A stretch of 55,000 bases of DNA. It comes from Botryococcus braunii (taxonomy: Eukaryota; Chlorophyta; Trebouxiophyceae). The position numbers and the translations under genes are program-made. The notes below the pieces were generated by a model. That model had not been told where the DNA came from and searched no databases. It saw only the letters and a program-made list of their open reading frames with translations. The stretch covers positions 151,752 to 206,751 of the forward strand of contig KV908415.1 of NCBI GenBank assembly GCA_002005505.1, read 5' to 3'. Below are positions 19,817 through 29,889 of this stretch, piece after piece (position 1 is the first letter of the stretch; each line of letters begins with the position of its first letter).

Positions 19817-19890
19817 GGCCATTCCGATGTCGAAACGTGACTATTCGGGCATCGGGGGCCTGAGACTGATATATTTCACTTTTCCTTTAA
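19817..19890 (+). repeat. 75-bp dispersed block downstream of a microsatellite, copy 2
   Basis: Second copy of the block at 16926-17001, again about 80 bp after a long simple repeat. Confidence 0.8.
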
Positions 19891-19942
19891 TTCTCTCGGA
19901 TATTAACCGATCGAGCCGGGGACGCATTCCGCGCGTTACATC
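19889..19942. repeat. 53-bp repeat, copy 1
   Basis: AATTCTCTCGGATATTAACC through ATTCCGCGCGTTACA is repeated almost exactly at 20206-20258, bracketing the second tRNA-like repeat. Confidence 0.8.
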
Positions 19943-20107
19943 TCCCCCCCCCTTAAGAGGAAACCCCCCGCTTAGGAGTTGGGCACCTCGGATTAGGTAG
20001 GCTCTGTGTCGACTCTGCGAGGGCTCGGCTCTTCTGGCCTCTACCCGATTGGGAGAAAGAGACGCCCCACCCGATCGGGAGGAGAGAAACCACTCGCCGA
20101 TACCAAA

Positions 20108-20211
20108 TGTGGCGCTCAGCGGAATTCGAACCCGGGACTGTCGCCCGGCGTGGGATCGTGCTCTCCCCAAAAGGAGCAACCACGTGTTCGGAGTACGGAG
20201 AGGGTAATTCT
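20108..20211 (-). repeat. tRNA-like dispersed repeat, copy 2
   Basis: Close match to 17973-18078, with the same B-box-like GGTTCGAATTCC on the minus strand. The D-arm region is slightly shorter than in copy 1. Confidence 0.6.
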
Positions 20212-20258
20212 CTCGGATATTAACCGATCGAGCCGGGGACGCATTCCGCGCGTTACAG
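20206..20258. repeat. 53-bp repeat, copy 2
   Basis: Near-exact copy of 19889-19942, adjoining the tRNA-like repeat. The two may form one composite repeat unit. Confidence 0.8.
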
Positions 20259-20715
20259 CTACCTACTATGTTGAGGGAAACCCAAAGGTAAGCTTCCGGA
20301 CAGTTTTAAATCTAGAGCTCTAGAGAGTCCAATCAACTAGCACGCGTGAACAACATATATGCGCAATCAAAGAGGACACATACGCATCATAGATCTACTA
20401 TGCACATACTCCCACCTACGTATCTGGTGTCTCCCTCCCCTGTGTTTGTCCATGGAACATGCTCATGAGCCAGTGCTTGGCACTAGGCAAGTACCATGCA
20501 CGACATGCACATCTTGCAAATGACAATAAAGAGTAGCAGCGCATGTTCATGCAACTCCTACATATGTGCAGTTCAAGTGTCATGGGGTATATTCCATAAC
20601 CGGCATTAGTGCAGACGTCTAGACATCTGCAAATGCGCTATACAACGCATAATGGGTACAGTAAGACAATTTTGAAATCAATCAAGGAATAAAATGTATA
20701 AACCATTGATTCATG

Positions 20716-20885
20716 TGTCCTGGTGCTTTTTAGTCTTGTTCTTAGCGAACCTGGTACGCTAGGGACGTGTCCACTAGCAGTACATCTCCTCACGTGAAAG
20801 TACTTCGGACTATCCAAGGTTTCGCCCTTTAAGAGGCGCGGCTGGAAAGTCGCTCGTCGAGACTTTACTTGGGAGTTGTTTTGAT
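20716..20885 (+). repeat. Dispersed repeat, copy 1 (possible LTR or intronic repeat)
   Basis: 144 bp matching 30263-30406 with two mismatches by eye, then a weaker match for about 40 more bases. It starts TGTCCTGGTGC. It lies upstream of gypsy-2 in the same orientation as the downstream copy, as LTRs would, but no polypurine tract, primer site or target duplication supports that. Confidence 0.7.
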
Positions 20886-22114
20886 GAAGAGTTCTCTATA
20901 ACAAGACCAATTGTAAGAGATTCTACGAAATCAAGATAGATCATTGCTTCTGTCTGCACTGTGATGTTGTGTAGCTAGACTCCAGTTCGCAGGTCGTCAT
21001 CGTCGACCTCCAGCATCGTGCAGACGCAGAGTAAGGTAACACCCCTTGGCAACCTAGCAAGGCGAGTTAGGTTTGCTTGGCAAGATATCTGCGGGAGTAG
21101 CAGCATCAGGAGACATCTTGTGTGCTGTCGCGTGAATTGAAGGTACTTGTCAGAAGAGTATGTAGGGTGGAGGTATCCTATAACTCACACAAATTGCCAC
21201 AAATTGAGTAGGTTAGACGACTTACGTTAGTTCTATTGCGATGGGAAGTGAGCATTCACTGTGGTTGTCAAAATCGCAACCTTGATTGGCCGATGATAAG
21301 TGCTTGATAGTGCGCGGGACTTGAAGAAGTTAAGAATTTCCAGGTTTAAGCTGCAATTGCTTTCACATTTACACAACCTACGAAGTTTATAAGTTTCAAC
21401 GTGCCAAACGCAACCGTATTCAAGCATATCGGTGTGGTCTTGGGTTGATCGGCCGAGATTCCGGCAGCAAGCTTGTTTTCCCTATACGATCTCAAGTGAA
21501 TTGAAGATATCTTTGACTCAACAGACGATATAAAGGCTTTCAAACCTGGTGAAGCCAATCGATTAAGTTACCGAACAGGTTGTCGTGTCGTGTTCGCATA
21601 CTGTGTACTCGTGTTGACCTGAAGCTGATAGGCAAGGAACATGTAAGCGATGCTTGAATATGTCTACTGATGATATAAGTGAGTGCGTGTGAGCGGCCCT
21701 CTAGGGCAGACAGGGTGAAAGATCCGGCGGACACGAGCAACGCTCCGTTTGGGTAGACATCATCGCTTTGTGATTCTTTTGCTGATTAGCGACAAGGTTG
21801 GAGTAGGGGGACAACACATCGACAGCTGAAGTAAGTGACTAAATCAAGGATTGTCTTGCAGGAAGCTGCTGTCTGATCTGTGAGAGTCGCTGGTCTTTCA
21901 TTGCGAGTATAGCTTGCTTGTGGAGATCCCATCACTTATACATTGATGATAATGTTTGAGGGTGATGATTAGGCGTTTGAAATGATATAAATTCCGGGTA
22001 GAGCGCGTTTGTGGGGGGACAACCGGGAAGGTGAAGCCCGGCGGTGTGAAAGCTAGCTGAAAATCTTGGAAGTACTTGTTTTCAAGTGTAATCCGTAGCT
22101 GTCGGAAACACATC
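20886..22114. other. Non-coding stretch before gypsy-2 gag
   Basis: No reading frame or repeat is recognised. It may be the long leader of gypsy-2, or host sequence if the repeat at 20716 is not its LTR. Confidence 0.5.
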
Positions 22115-23799
22115 ATGGCTGAGTATGCGTCTACTGCAAGTTTGCCATCTCATCAAAATAGAGAAGATGTGGATGATGAATCAGAACATCATCAGTCGCC
22201 AGAACCACCTCAACAAAGGGTGTACATCCCTGAGTTGACTAGGAATGCAGAAGCCCACCATGCTTTGCGCAGGCTGCTGAATTCACTTGATAACACGGGT
22301 GTGCCTGGTGCTGCATCTGACTTCGCAGATTCATGTCTTGCAGTAAACCATAGGGCTCCCTATGATGCTGTGGTTGTTTTAATGGATAATTTTACGAGGT
22401 TTATTGACAGGAGCATACGTCACAACACCTCTCGTCTGCACGATGTCATCGAGTCAGCTGTTGCATCAGCAATGAGAGTTAACAGTGCAGTCAGTCAGCA
22501 GACACAACCCAGCAGATCGTCCTCTTCACAGCATGAGCAAGCCTTAAGAAGAAAGATGCTTACGGAAGCTATCGTACCCCTGCAGAAAGGTGCGAACATC
22601 CAAATCTATAAAGAGAGAGTATTTCGTGCTTTGAGGCAAGAAGGTCAGGGCTGAATGAGCTCGAAAGGCTCATGATAGTACGTAAAGCTGCTGAGGCTGA
22701 TAAGGATGTTGCTCGACGTTTTGAGGCTGTGCATGGAAGGAAAGTGTACAATCATGTTGATGAGTATGTTACTGACCTGTGTGAAGTATTTAAACCCGAT
22801 ACTGCCTCTTACCGCGATGCCTTGCGAGGTAAGTATCAGCAAAAGAATCAGTCAGCGACGTCGTATCTTGCACACATCAGAGATGTGGGTTATGACCACT
22901 GGGTAGGTGTCCCCGAGTCTGATGAGATCTTTTTGCAAATTATCAACTCTATGAATGACGAGTGTAAGCCACTTATGTTGCATACGCACAAGTTAGCTCG
23001 TCTGACGTTAGACAGGAGCACCTCAGCCAAACCTATCTCATTCGGAGACTTAGAGAAATGGGCCTCGCAATGTGATGCTGATTTATTAATAGCCAAGCAT
23101 GCTAAGGGTGAGAAACTTCCTCAGTCCAATGCTGCCAATATTGACCCCAATGCATTGAAAGGTGAGGAAGGGAATGATAAAGGTGGTAGGAAGAGGAAGA
23201 ACAAAGCCAAGGTTGCTGGTGCTCATGTTTTTAAAGAGGTTCCTGCCACTTCTTTTATGCTCCAAGTTGATGATGGTTTAGATGATGAGGAGGATGTAGA
23301 TATTGGTGGTGAGTCAGATAACCCTGCACTTACCACACCTGGTATAGTAGGGAGGTCTGCGGTACCAATGCCACAAGAATCATATAGGATCACAAGGATA
23401 CACTCTGTAGTAGAGCCTTTTAAGGTGAATCAAATTACTGCAGTTAGGAAAACTGTGTATCAACCTAAGGCAAATGTGAGTGGTAGGGGTGGCTCCCCTG
23501 TACCAATGTCTATCTCTCCGCGAGAGCGTAGCCACGGGAAGGTAAGCCCGGCTCTCGAGTCTCCGCGCGTCGTAACTCCAGCAATCAGCCAGCCAGCACA
23601 GCAGACGCCAGAGCCTTTGACCACACCACGTGAGTACCCCTGGCAGACAGTGATGCCCAAGAACAAGAAAAGGAAGTCAAGGCAGATTGTCCCGCCGCCT
23701 CCCATTAATTACGGCAGGCAGACGGAGATATCTCCATCTTCAGCATCAGACAGATCTGGCAGTGGGCAAACACGGCATGTGTCCGACCAGCAACGTTAG
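22115..23799 (+). pseudogene. gag of gypsy-2 (one frameshift)
   Basis: ATG 22115 (MAEYASTASLPSHQ) opens a frame that stops at 22654. Shifting by one base near 22645-22650 joins it to an open frame running to the TAG at 23797. The joined protein would be about 560 residues. Residues near 165-330 look like a retrotransposon Gag core, alpha-helical with short motifs such as YRDALRGKYQQ, SYLAHIRDVGYDHW and FLQIINSM. A basic nuclear-signal-like patch (GGRKRKNKAKVAG) and a long Pro/Ser-rich tail follow. No CCHC knuckle is seen. Gag should build the particle. The single-base slip could be a mutation, a programmed shift or a sequencing error. Confidence 0.75.
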
Positions 23800-25953
23800 A
23801 CTGTCAGAAGGCAGGCACAGCGACCACATATTTTTATTCCAAATGTCATAGATACGGCTGCGATGTTCAAGCAACCAACTGTGCCGCAGTCTACATCAGT
23901 CAGGCCGCCAGTACGAACAAAGCCTGCAGTAGCTGCAGCATCAGTCCCTTTATTTTATGAACCGAGCAAGAGCAGCATTCCAGTTCGGAGAGTTGTCACA
24001 CCTCCGAGAGCTGCACCAGCTATACCGCAAGGTCCTCTAAGACCCGGCCCTTCATTGCCTAGGCCTGCAGGTGTTCCAGATCCATGTACATTGCCTCATG
24101 TTGTTAGGCCCCCTCATTGGCCCGCTGATGTCAGTGACCCCCACCGTGTTACGTTGGGTCACTTTGGCGAAATCCCAGACATCCGCGAACATCATGTCAC
24201 ACATCCGGATGGCACCCTCAAGACACCGGATTGGATATTTAACAACAATGTGGATTCATATGACAACTTGTACAATGGCTCTACAGTGGATTTAGCTAAA
24301 TTTGCTCGTAACTACTTGTGTAATGTTGAGCCAATATATGGACCAGATCCTCTGAATCCAGGCTCATGTATAGCCATGAAAGAAAAATTACCATTTGACG
24401 TCCTAGTGAACCGTATGATTACCACCCAAGATATTGTAGAAGGTAAACCTGTTGTTACCACTGTGGCACCTCAGGTGCATTATACTGACAAGGGGGATTT
24501 GTGTTTGACTTTCCTGAACCAACCCAATCCGGATAAGGAACCAGTATTCCAGTATTACATTGTTCAGCCACGGCACTTGAACAATCCGGAAAGTAAGGAC
24601 CTGTCAGATACACCCCTGCACCAGGAGGACTTTGCAGAGAATGTGCAGAGGCATGCCAAGGCGGCTGCAGATAGAAAAGTAGCAGAATTTCAGAAAAACC
24701 GGCAAGCCAACATCACGCAATTCCGAGCACTTGCACAAGGCCAGCAGTTGGCAGCAAATCCACCTCCGACATATCAGGAAACAATGGCTGATTGTATGCC
24801 TCTACCAAGGACAGCATCTCAGCCTGCACCAGAGCCTGAGGTACAGTGTAACATGTTCCATGCTGACTTCGGACCTCTGGCCGGTAATATTTGCGATTCG
24901 TCTTTGGATCCACTCGGAGTGAATGCATCGCAAGGTAGGCGCCCGAATAGGGCAGAACATTTTAGGCAGCAGGACAGGGAAGGTCCCAAGCCTAATCCTC
25001 CCAACCCATATTTTTATTCACCCGAGTCTCGGATAGGTAATGCTTCGTTTGTAATCACCTTTCTTAGTCTTGTTCAGTGGTGCCGTAATCCAAAGTTTCC
25101 TGCATGGATTGAGGCAACTAATGACCTGATTGGTAAACAAGACATTGACAAGGTAGCAGTCATCAACATGTCGAATGCCTTGATGTCTATAGCTGCAGAG
25201 ATGAACATCCCTCTGGTATGCACTTTAGACTTTGAACCACTGCAGTTTAGGGCGGGGGAACCTCGCAATCCTCAACCGCATTACGCAAACTGCAATGTTC
25301 ACACTCATGTTGAATCTGCTGTTAGTATTAAAAGTCTTGATGTGGTACCCATCTTTTCTTTGTTGTCTCCTTCGTACCAAGCCTCCGTACCGGTGGAAGA
25401 AGAAGACATCACGCAACAGAGTTACCTGCAAGCGGCACTGGCCAAGGTACCATCCCTTTTCATTCCTGCTGCTTCGATGCCTACAGTAGGTTTTCAGTTA
25501 ATGGATAAGTCCGGGGCAGTGATGCCCAATGCATTTAGGGCAGCGTACCTAGATACCGGATGTAACGTTAATCTGATGTCGAGGAGAGCCTTTGCTAGAG
25601 ATGGCGGTTGCATGGGCTCTGAAGCGGTGTTGCATAAGATCAAGCCTTTTCACATTCAGTTAGCTCACGGGAAATCTGGTACCATTACTGTGGAATCCAT
25701 CTCCAAGGCTAGGATTGTGATTGGCAAGGCCTTTTATACTATGGATTTCTTGATCGTTGAGAATTTGACCACTGACTACTTAATTGGGTTTTCATTCATG
25801 TTCATGTATAACTTGCAAATAAAACCTGCAAATGCCCAATTAGCAATAGGGGTCCCTCAAAACAACATGATAGTCAAGGAACCATACCGTCCTTATCAGA
25901 CCTTGCCCATCAAATTCACCACCAAGAAACTTACTCTGAATGTGTTAGGTTAG
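23800..25953 (+). pseudogene. gypsy-2 pol N-terminal part: unassigned linker region and retropepsin
   Basis: This stays in the same frame as gag beyond the single TAG at 23797-23799. About 570 residues precede the protease and match no domain I know. They begin with a Pro/Ser/Arg-rich segment, then a compact Asp/Tyr-rich section (NNNVDSYDNLYNGS, FARNYLCNVEPIYGPDP), a charged helix (FAENVQRHAKAAADRKVAEF) and a hydrophobic segment (VITFLSLVQWCRNPKFPAWI). The protease follows near 25545 (AYLDTGCNVNLMS; catalytic DTG), with a late YLIGFSFMF strand near 25780. The frame ends at TAG 25951-25953; RT continues after a frame change. The length of the unassigned region is unusual for this clade. Confidence 0.7.
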
Positions 25954-25967
25954 GTGTACTAACTTGT

Positions 25968-27750
25968 GTGCAGCTGCTGATGGAGATGGAGATTGAATGC
26001 ATCTGGAAAGACTGGACGCCGAAGACGCGTCTGCCCCCTGAATTGTGGGCTTTTGATCCACTGCAGCAAGTAATACGAGGCTGCAAGTGCGAATCTTCCC
26101 TTTTACCATCTTCTATTGCTGTGAGAGGAGAGCTGCAGCATTATGGAGATAGTAATGCTGTGCCGTTCCTCCCACCTACATCTCTCATATCCATGCACTC
26201 CCTGCAAATTGAGGATGTAGATCTATTTGGTGAGAATGTTATTGCGTGCGAAGTACTTGCGGTTCCGAAACTTCTGCCTGAAGACGAGGAGAAGAAGAGG
26301 GCCATTGAAATTTTACTGTCAAAATATGCTCAATTGTTTAGCACTGGATCTGATGACTTGGGACGCATAGCACATCCTGAAATCTGTCACCGTATTACTG
26401 TGCAACCTGATGCATCCCCTCCTTCTCGCTTTCGCCACATGTCTACGTACTCCGAGAGAGAACGCGAGTTCATGATCAAGGAGATAGACATGCTGTTAAA
26501 ACTTGGAATTATTCAACCCTCGGATTCCCCATGGGTATCAGCTCCTGTGATTGTCAAGAAACATGATGGCACTTTGCGTTTGTGCATTGACTTCAGACCT
26601 CTGAACAAAGTGACCATCCCTGACCCGTATCCTTTGCCCGTTATTGATGCGATGTTGCGAAGAATGGCCAAAGCAAATTATTTTCCCAGTGTTGATATTG
26701 CATCTGCCTTTTGGCAAGTTCCTATGCATGTCAGTGACCGGAAATAAACTGGGTTCATGACCCATACTGGAAAGTATGAGTGGTTGCGAATGCCTTTTGG
26801 TCTTAAAAATGCTTCTAGCACGTTTGAGAGGTTAATGGACCACATTATTGGTCAGAGTGATTTCACTGCTGTGTATCTTGATGATATCTACATCTTTTCT
26901 GAGACCTGGGGAGAACATATTATTAATGTTGAAAGTGTGTTCGCGAAATTAGCTGAATACCATATCAAGTTGAAGTTACCAAAATGTATATTTGGAGCTC
27001 CGCGCATCAAGGCGCTTGGTCACATTGTTGGGAACGGTGAAATGAAGCCGGACCCTGAAAACATTGCTGCAATTTTTGCACTTCCTGTCCCTCGTGACAT
27101 TCACATGATTAGGTCTGTACTAGGTGCATATGGATACTATAGTGGTTATGTTGAAAACTTTGCTTTGAAAACTGCCCCCATGTCATTCTTAACCAAGAAA
27201 TGTGCACAAGTTAAATGGGAATGGACACCTGCATGCCAAAATGCATTTGATGAACTGAAAAGAGTGATGACCTCTTCGCCTGTTTTGCGGATGCCCCGCT
27301 TTGATTTACCTTTCATCCTTACCACTGACTGGTCCAAACTGGCAGTGGGTGCTGTGTTGAGTCAAATTGACCCCGATACTCAATTTGATCATCCGGTAGC
27401 CTATGCATCCCGACTACTCACTTCTGTGGAACAAAATTATTCACCTACGGAAAGGAGAGTGTCTTGCTTTGTTTTGGGCTATCAACAAGTTTCGAATTTA
27501 TTTGGATGGAAAGAAGTTCACTGTCTACACTGATCATTCCGCATTACAATGGTTAAATTCAAAGCGACATGAAAACAGTAAGTTAGAAATGTGGGCCATT
27601 ACCTTGCAAGAATTTGACTATGAAGTCCAATTCTTGCAAGGCAAAGTGATCTGGACAAAATCCCTTGTGTTGTGTGTGGTAACCCGCAAGGACATGATAA
27701 TATTGTCATATGCGATGGATGCAACCGTTGTTTTCACTTGCGCTGTTTAG
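25968..27750 (+). pseudogene. RT and RNase H of gypsy-2
   Basis: The first part, 25968-26747, holds an N-terminal linker and RT fingers (GIIQPSDSPWVSAPVIVKK, then LRLCIDFRPLNKVTIPDPYP). An in-frame TAA at 26745, where relatives have Lys, interrupts it; the same frame continues with WLRMPFGLKNASSTFERLM and the catalytic VYLDDIYIFS near 26870. RNase H starts near 27308 (LTTDWSKLAVGAVLSQ; a Trp follows the Asp where Ala is usual). A frameshift near 27460 moves the rest (ALFWAINKFRIYLDG, then TDHSALQWL) to another frame. A further shift near 27645 leads into the PHD finger. At least three disabling changes make an active enzyme unlikely. Confidence 0.88.
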
Positions 27751-28718
27751 TGCCCCCTCGTTCTCTTGTGCCAGGAGGATGCTGGTATTGTCCTGCCTGT
27801 GACCCATTCTTTGGACAGAAAGGTGGATCCAAATTGGAAGAAGTGAAAAACAAGGAAACACCGTTATTATACAAACACACGGAACCCTTTTTGTCTGAAA
27901 ATGATCCGATGATGCAGTATATTGAATCCGGTCATGACTTGTCTTTACTTTGTGATTTGATACCCCAAAAGGCTTCTACTATCAGAGTCAGAGCTTCATA
28001 CATGTTGAAGCACCCAAAGATACCGGGCTGGCTCATGATATATAAGAAGATAAGGGGAAGGCCTTCTAGATGGCTAGTTTATCCACCTGTAGAATTTAGG
28101 TGGGATATTATTTCAATGATTTATGATGTGTTGGGTCATTCTGGTGTGTCACAAACTCTTGTTGTGATGCACCAGCCCTTTCATTGGCCCGGCATCAAAG
28201 ACGATATTGCTTTGTTTGTCAAAACCTGCGATGCATGTCAGAAAGTGAAAGCAAATGTGCCTGTGTACGTTCCTCCGGAGAGACCTGCCTTGTATCACCC
28301 CATGGCTCACGTGCATCTTGACTTATTTGGTCCAATTGACAAGATGTTAGCTGATCCCCCCTCGGGAAAACGTGACACTTCTCATGTCTATGTGGCTGTC
28401 ATGGTTGACTACTTCACAAAGGTTGCGGAATTTGTTCCTGTCGAAAACAAACAACCTGAAACCATTGCACATGCCTTTTATAATCATTGGATATGTAGAT
28501 ATGGGGCCCCTTCTGTGATTACTACTGACAATGGTGGCGAGTTTAAGTCTGACTTCGCACACATGGTATCCCGGCTTGGCATCTATCATGTTTATACCTC
28601 TGCGAATCACCCCTCAGCCAATGGTGTGGCTGAGCGGCTTGTCAAATCCATGAAAACTATGCTAACTGCATTTTCAATGAGCACCCTGCTGATTGGGTTC
28701 CCGCATTGCATGCTATGA
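27651..28718 (+). pseudogene. PHD finger and integrase core of gypsy-2
   Basis: Codons 27666-27800 form a complete Cys4-His-Cys3 PHD finger: CVVC, eleven residues, CDGC, four residues, HLRC, then WYCPAC. The Trp two residues before the seventh ligand is typical. PHD fingers commonly bind the histone H3 tail. Next come an integrase HHCC zinc domain (LGHSGVSQTLVVMH, then CDACQK near 28230) and a DDE core: first Asp in HLDLFGP (near 28320), second in TTDNGGEF (near 28530) and Glu in NGVAERL (near 28630). All three catalytic residues are present. The frame is lost near 28700 and continues at 28706. Placing the PHD between RNase H and integrase is unusual: chromoviruses carry a chromodomain at the C-terminus instead. 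Confidence 0.85.
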
Positions 28719-29236
28719 GATTTGCGTATATGCGTCGGCCCCACACTTCTTTAAATGGGATGGCTCCATTTGAAATGCTGTATGGTTTCCTGCCTAAGCT
28801 TCCCCTTGCTGTGGCAGATGTTTTAGCAAAATCTGTGAAAATTTCTCCAGTGTTGGGTCATCATGAATATTTTCAGCAGTTGCAAGACAAACTCAGAATA
28901 CAGCAAGAAGCTGCTGTACTTGCAATTGACAAAAACATGCATGAGAATGTCATGGCCCGCATCAAACGCATGGGACCCAAAACGCCTAACAAAGAAATCA
29001 AAGTAGGAGACCTGGTGCTAGAAATCACTCAAAATGCTGGTCCTCTGAAAACTTGTGTTGAAGGCCCCTTTCTTGTTGTTGCAATCAATCACTCGCACAA
29101 CATTGCATTGCTGCGCACTGGACAAACCAAACATAAAAAGCCAAGAGAATTCAAACGCCACACAAGTCATCTTGTGAAGTATCATGAAAAGCTGCCTGCT
29201 GGCTTGGGGGGGGGGGGGGGAAGGGCTCTGTCTTAA
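28706..29236 (+). pseudogene. Integrase C-terminal domain of gypsy-2
   Basis: Continues the integrase after a frameshift near 28700: HTSLNGMAPFEMLYGFLPKL, then a helical segment, then a small beta-barrel-like region with VGDLVLEIT and GPFLVVAI, the GPF-type module common in gypsy integrases. It ends with HTSHLVKYHEKLPA, followed by a G16 run (from 29205) that makes the last codons and the stop uncertain. No chromodomain follows. Confidence 0.8.
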
Positions 29237-29795
29237 CTTTGTGAACCCAACAGCAGACTTGTCCATGACTTGTGGAGATGTGGATGTGGCGGTCCAACCT
29301 GATTGTTTTGGTGATGGTCGTATATTGTGGTAGCAAATTGCGCTGTTCATGTTGTTATTTCAAGTTCACCATATATGTTTTGTTATACTTTCGTGTACCT
29401 GGACGAGTACCTGGACGAGAACTTGTGCCTGCACCCGTACGTGTACCTTGGACCTGTACCTGGACGCATTACGCCCAACCGTTCGGAGCAAGATGGAGCT
29501 CGCGGTTGCTGGTAAGACCCAACCGTTCGGAGCAAGATGGAGCTCGCGGTTGCTGGTATACTCCAATCGTTCGGAGCAAGATGGAGCTCGCGGTTGTGGA
29601 GACTTAGAGCATGGACACCACCATGGTGTTGTGTTCTCCCTTTGAGTGTGGTTTCGTAACCTCCGCCCCCTGATGGGACTTCCTGCAGCGTATTGATGGA
29701 AAATGCACTTTCTGATGGAGAACAGTACAGGAGTTACCCACGGGAGGAGTAACACTGGTGATTTAGGCAATGGCTTGGTTTGGCTCGGTTCGGTC
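29237..29795. other. Non-coding interval between gypsy-2 and the candidate host gene
   Basis: Contains an imperfect CTGGACGAGTAC/CTGGACGAGAAC-type repeat near 29399-29470 and the 44-bp tandem repeat at 29477-29600. No gene supported. Confidence 0.5.
29477..29600. repeat. 44-bp tandem repeat, nearly three copies
   Basis: Copies start at 29477, 29521 and 29565. The shared core is CGTTCGGAGCAAGATGGAGC followed by TCGCGGTTG. Copies 1 and 2 are almost identical; copy 3 is truncated at its end. Confidence 0.9.
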
Positions 29796-29801
29796 TATAA
29801 G
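29796..29801 (+). promoter_or_regulatory. Possible TATA box of the candidate host gene
   Basis: TATAAG, 94 bases before the ATG at 29890, flanked by a CGGTTC/GAACCG inverted repeat. Weak evidence on its own. Confidence 0.35.
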
Positions 29802-29889
29802 AACCGATCGGACCGACTCGGAGCGTCAGAATTTCGTTCGTTTCGAGTTTTGCAACTTCTGATCTACTTTCAAATCAGTAACGCCCGCC

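Larger units (their letters stand above)
22115..29236 (+). mobile_element. Ty3/gypsy-type element, gypsy-2 (LTRs not confirmed)
   Basis: Order: gag, a long linker region, protease, RT, RNase H, PHD finger, HHCC, integrase core, integrase C-terminus. RT before integrase places it with Ty3/gypsy rather than copia. It shares no close similarity with gypsy-1. Breaks as read: frameshift near 22650, TAG at 23797, a stop plus frame change at 25951, TAA at 26745, frameshifts near 27460, 27645 and 28700. Boundaries are unknown; the repeats at 20716 and 30263 are the only LTR candidates. Confidence 0.85.

Noticed and set aside
18628..20000. Leu-, Tyr- and Asn-rich open frames at the trinucleotide repeats
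   Set aside because: Low-complexity artefacts of TTA/TAA/CTA repeats.
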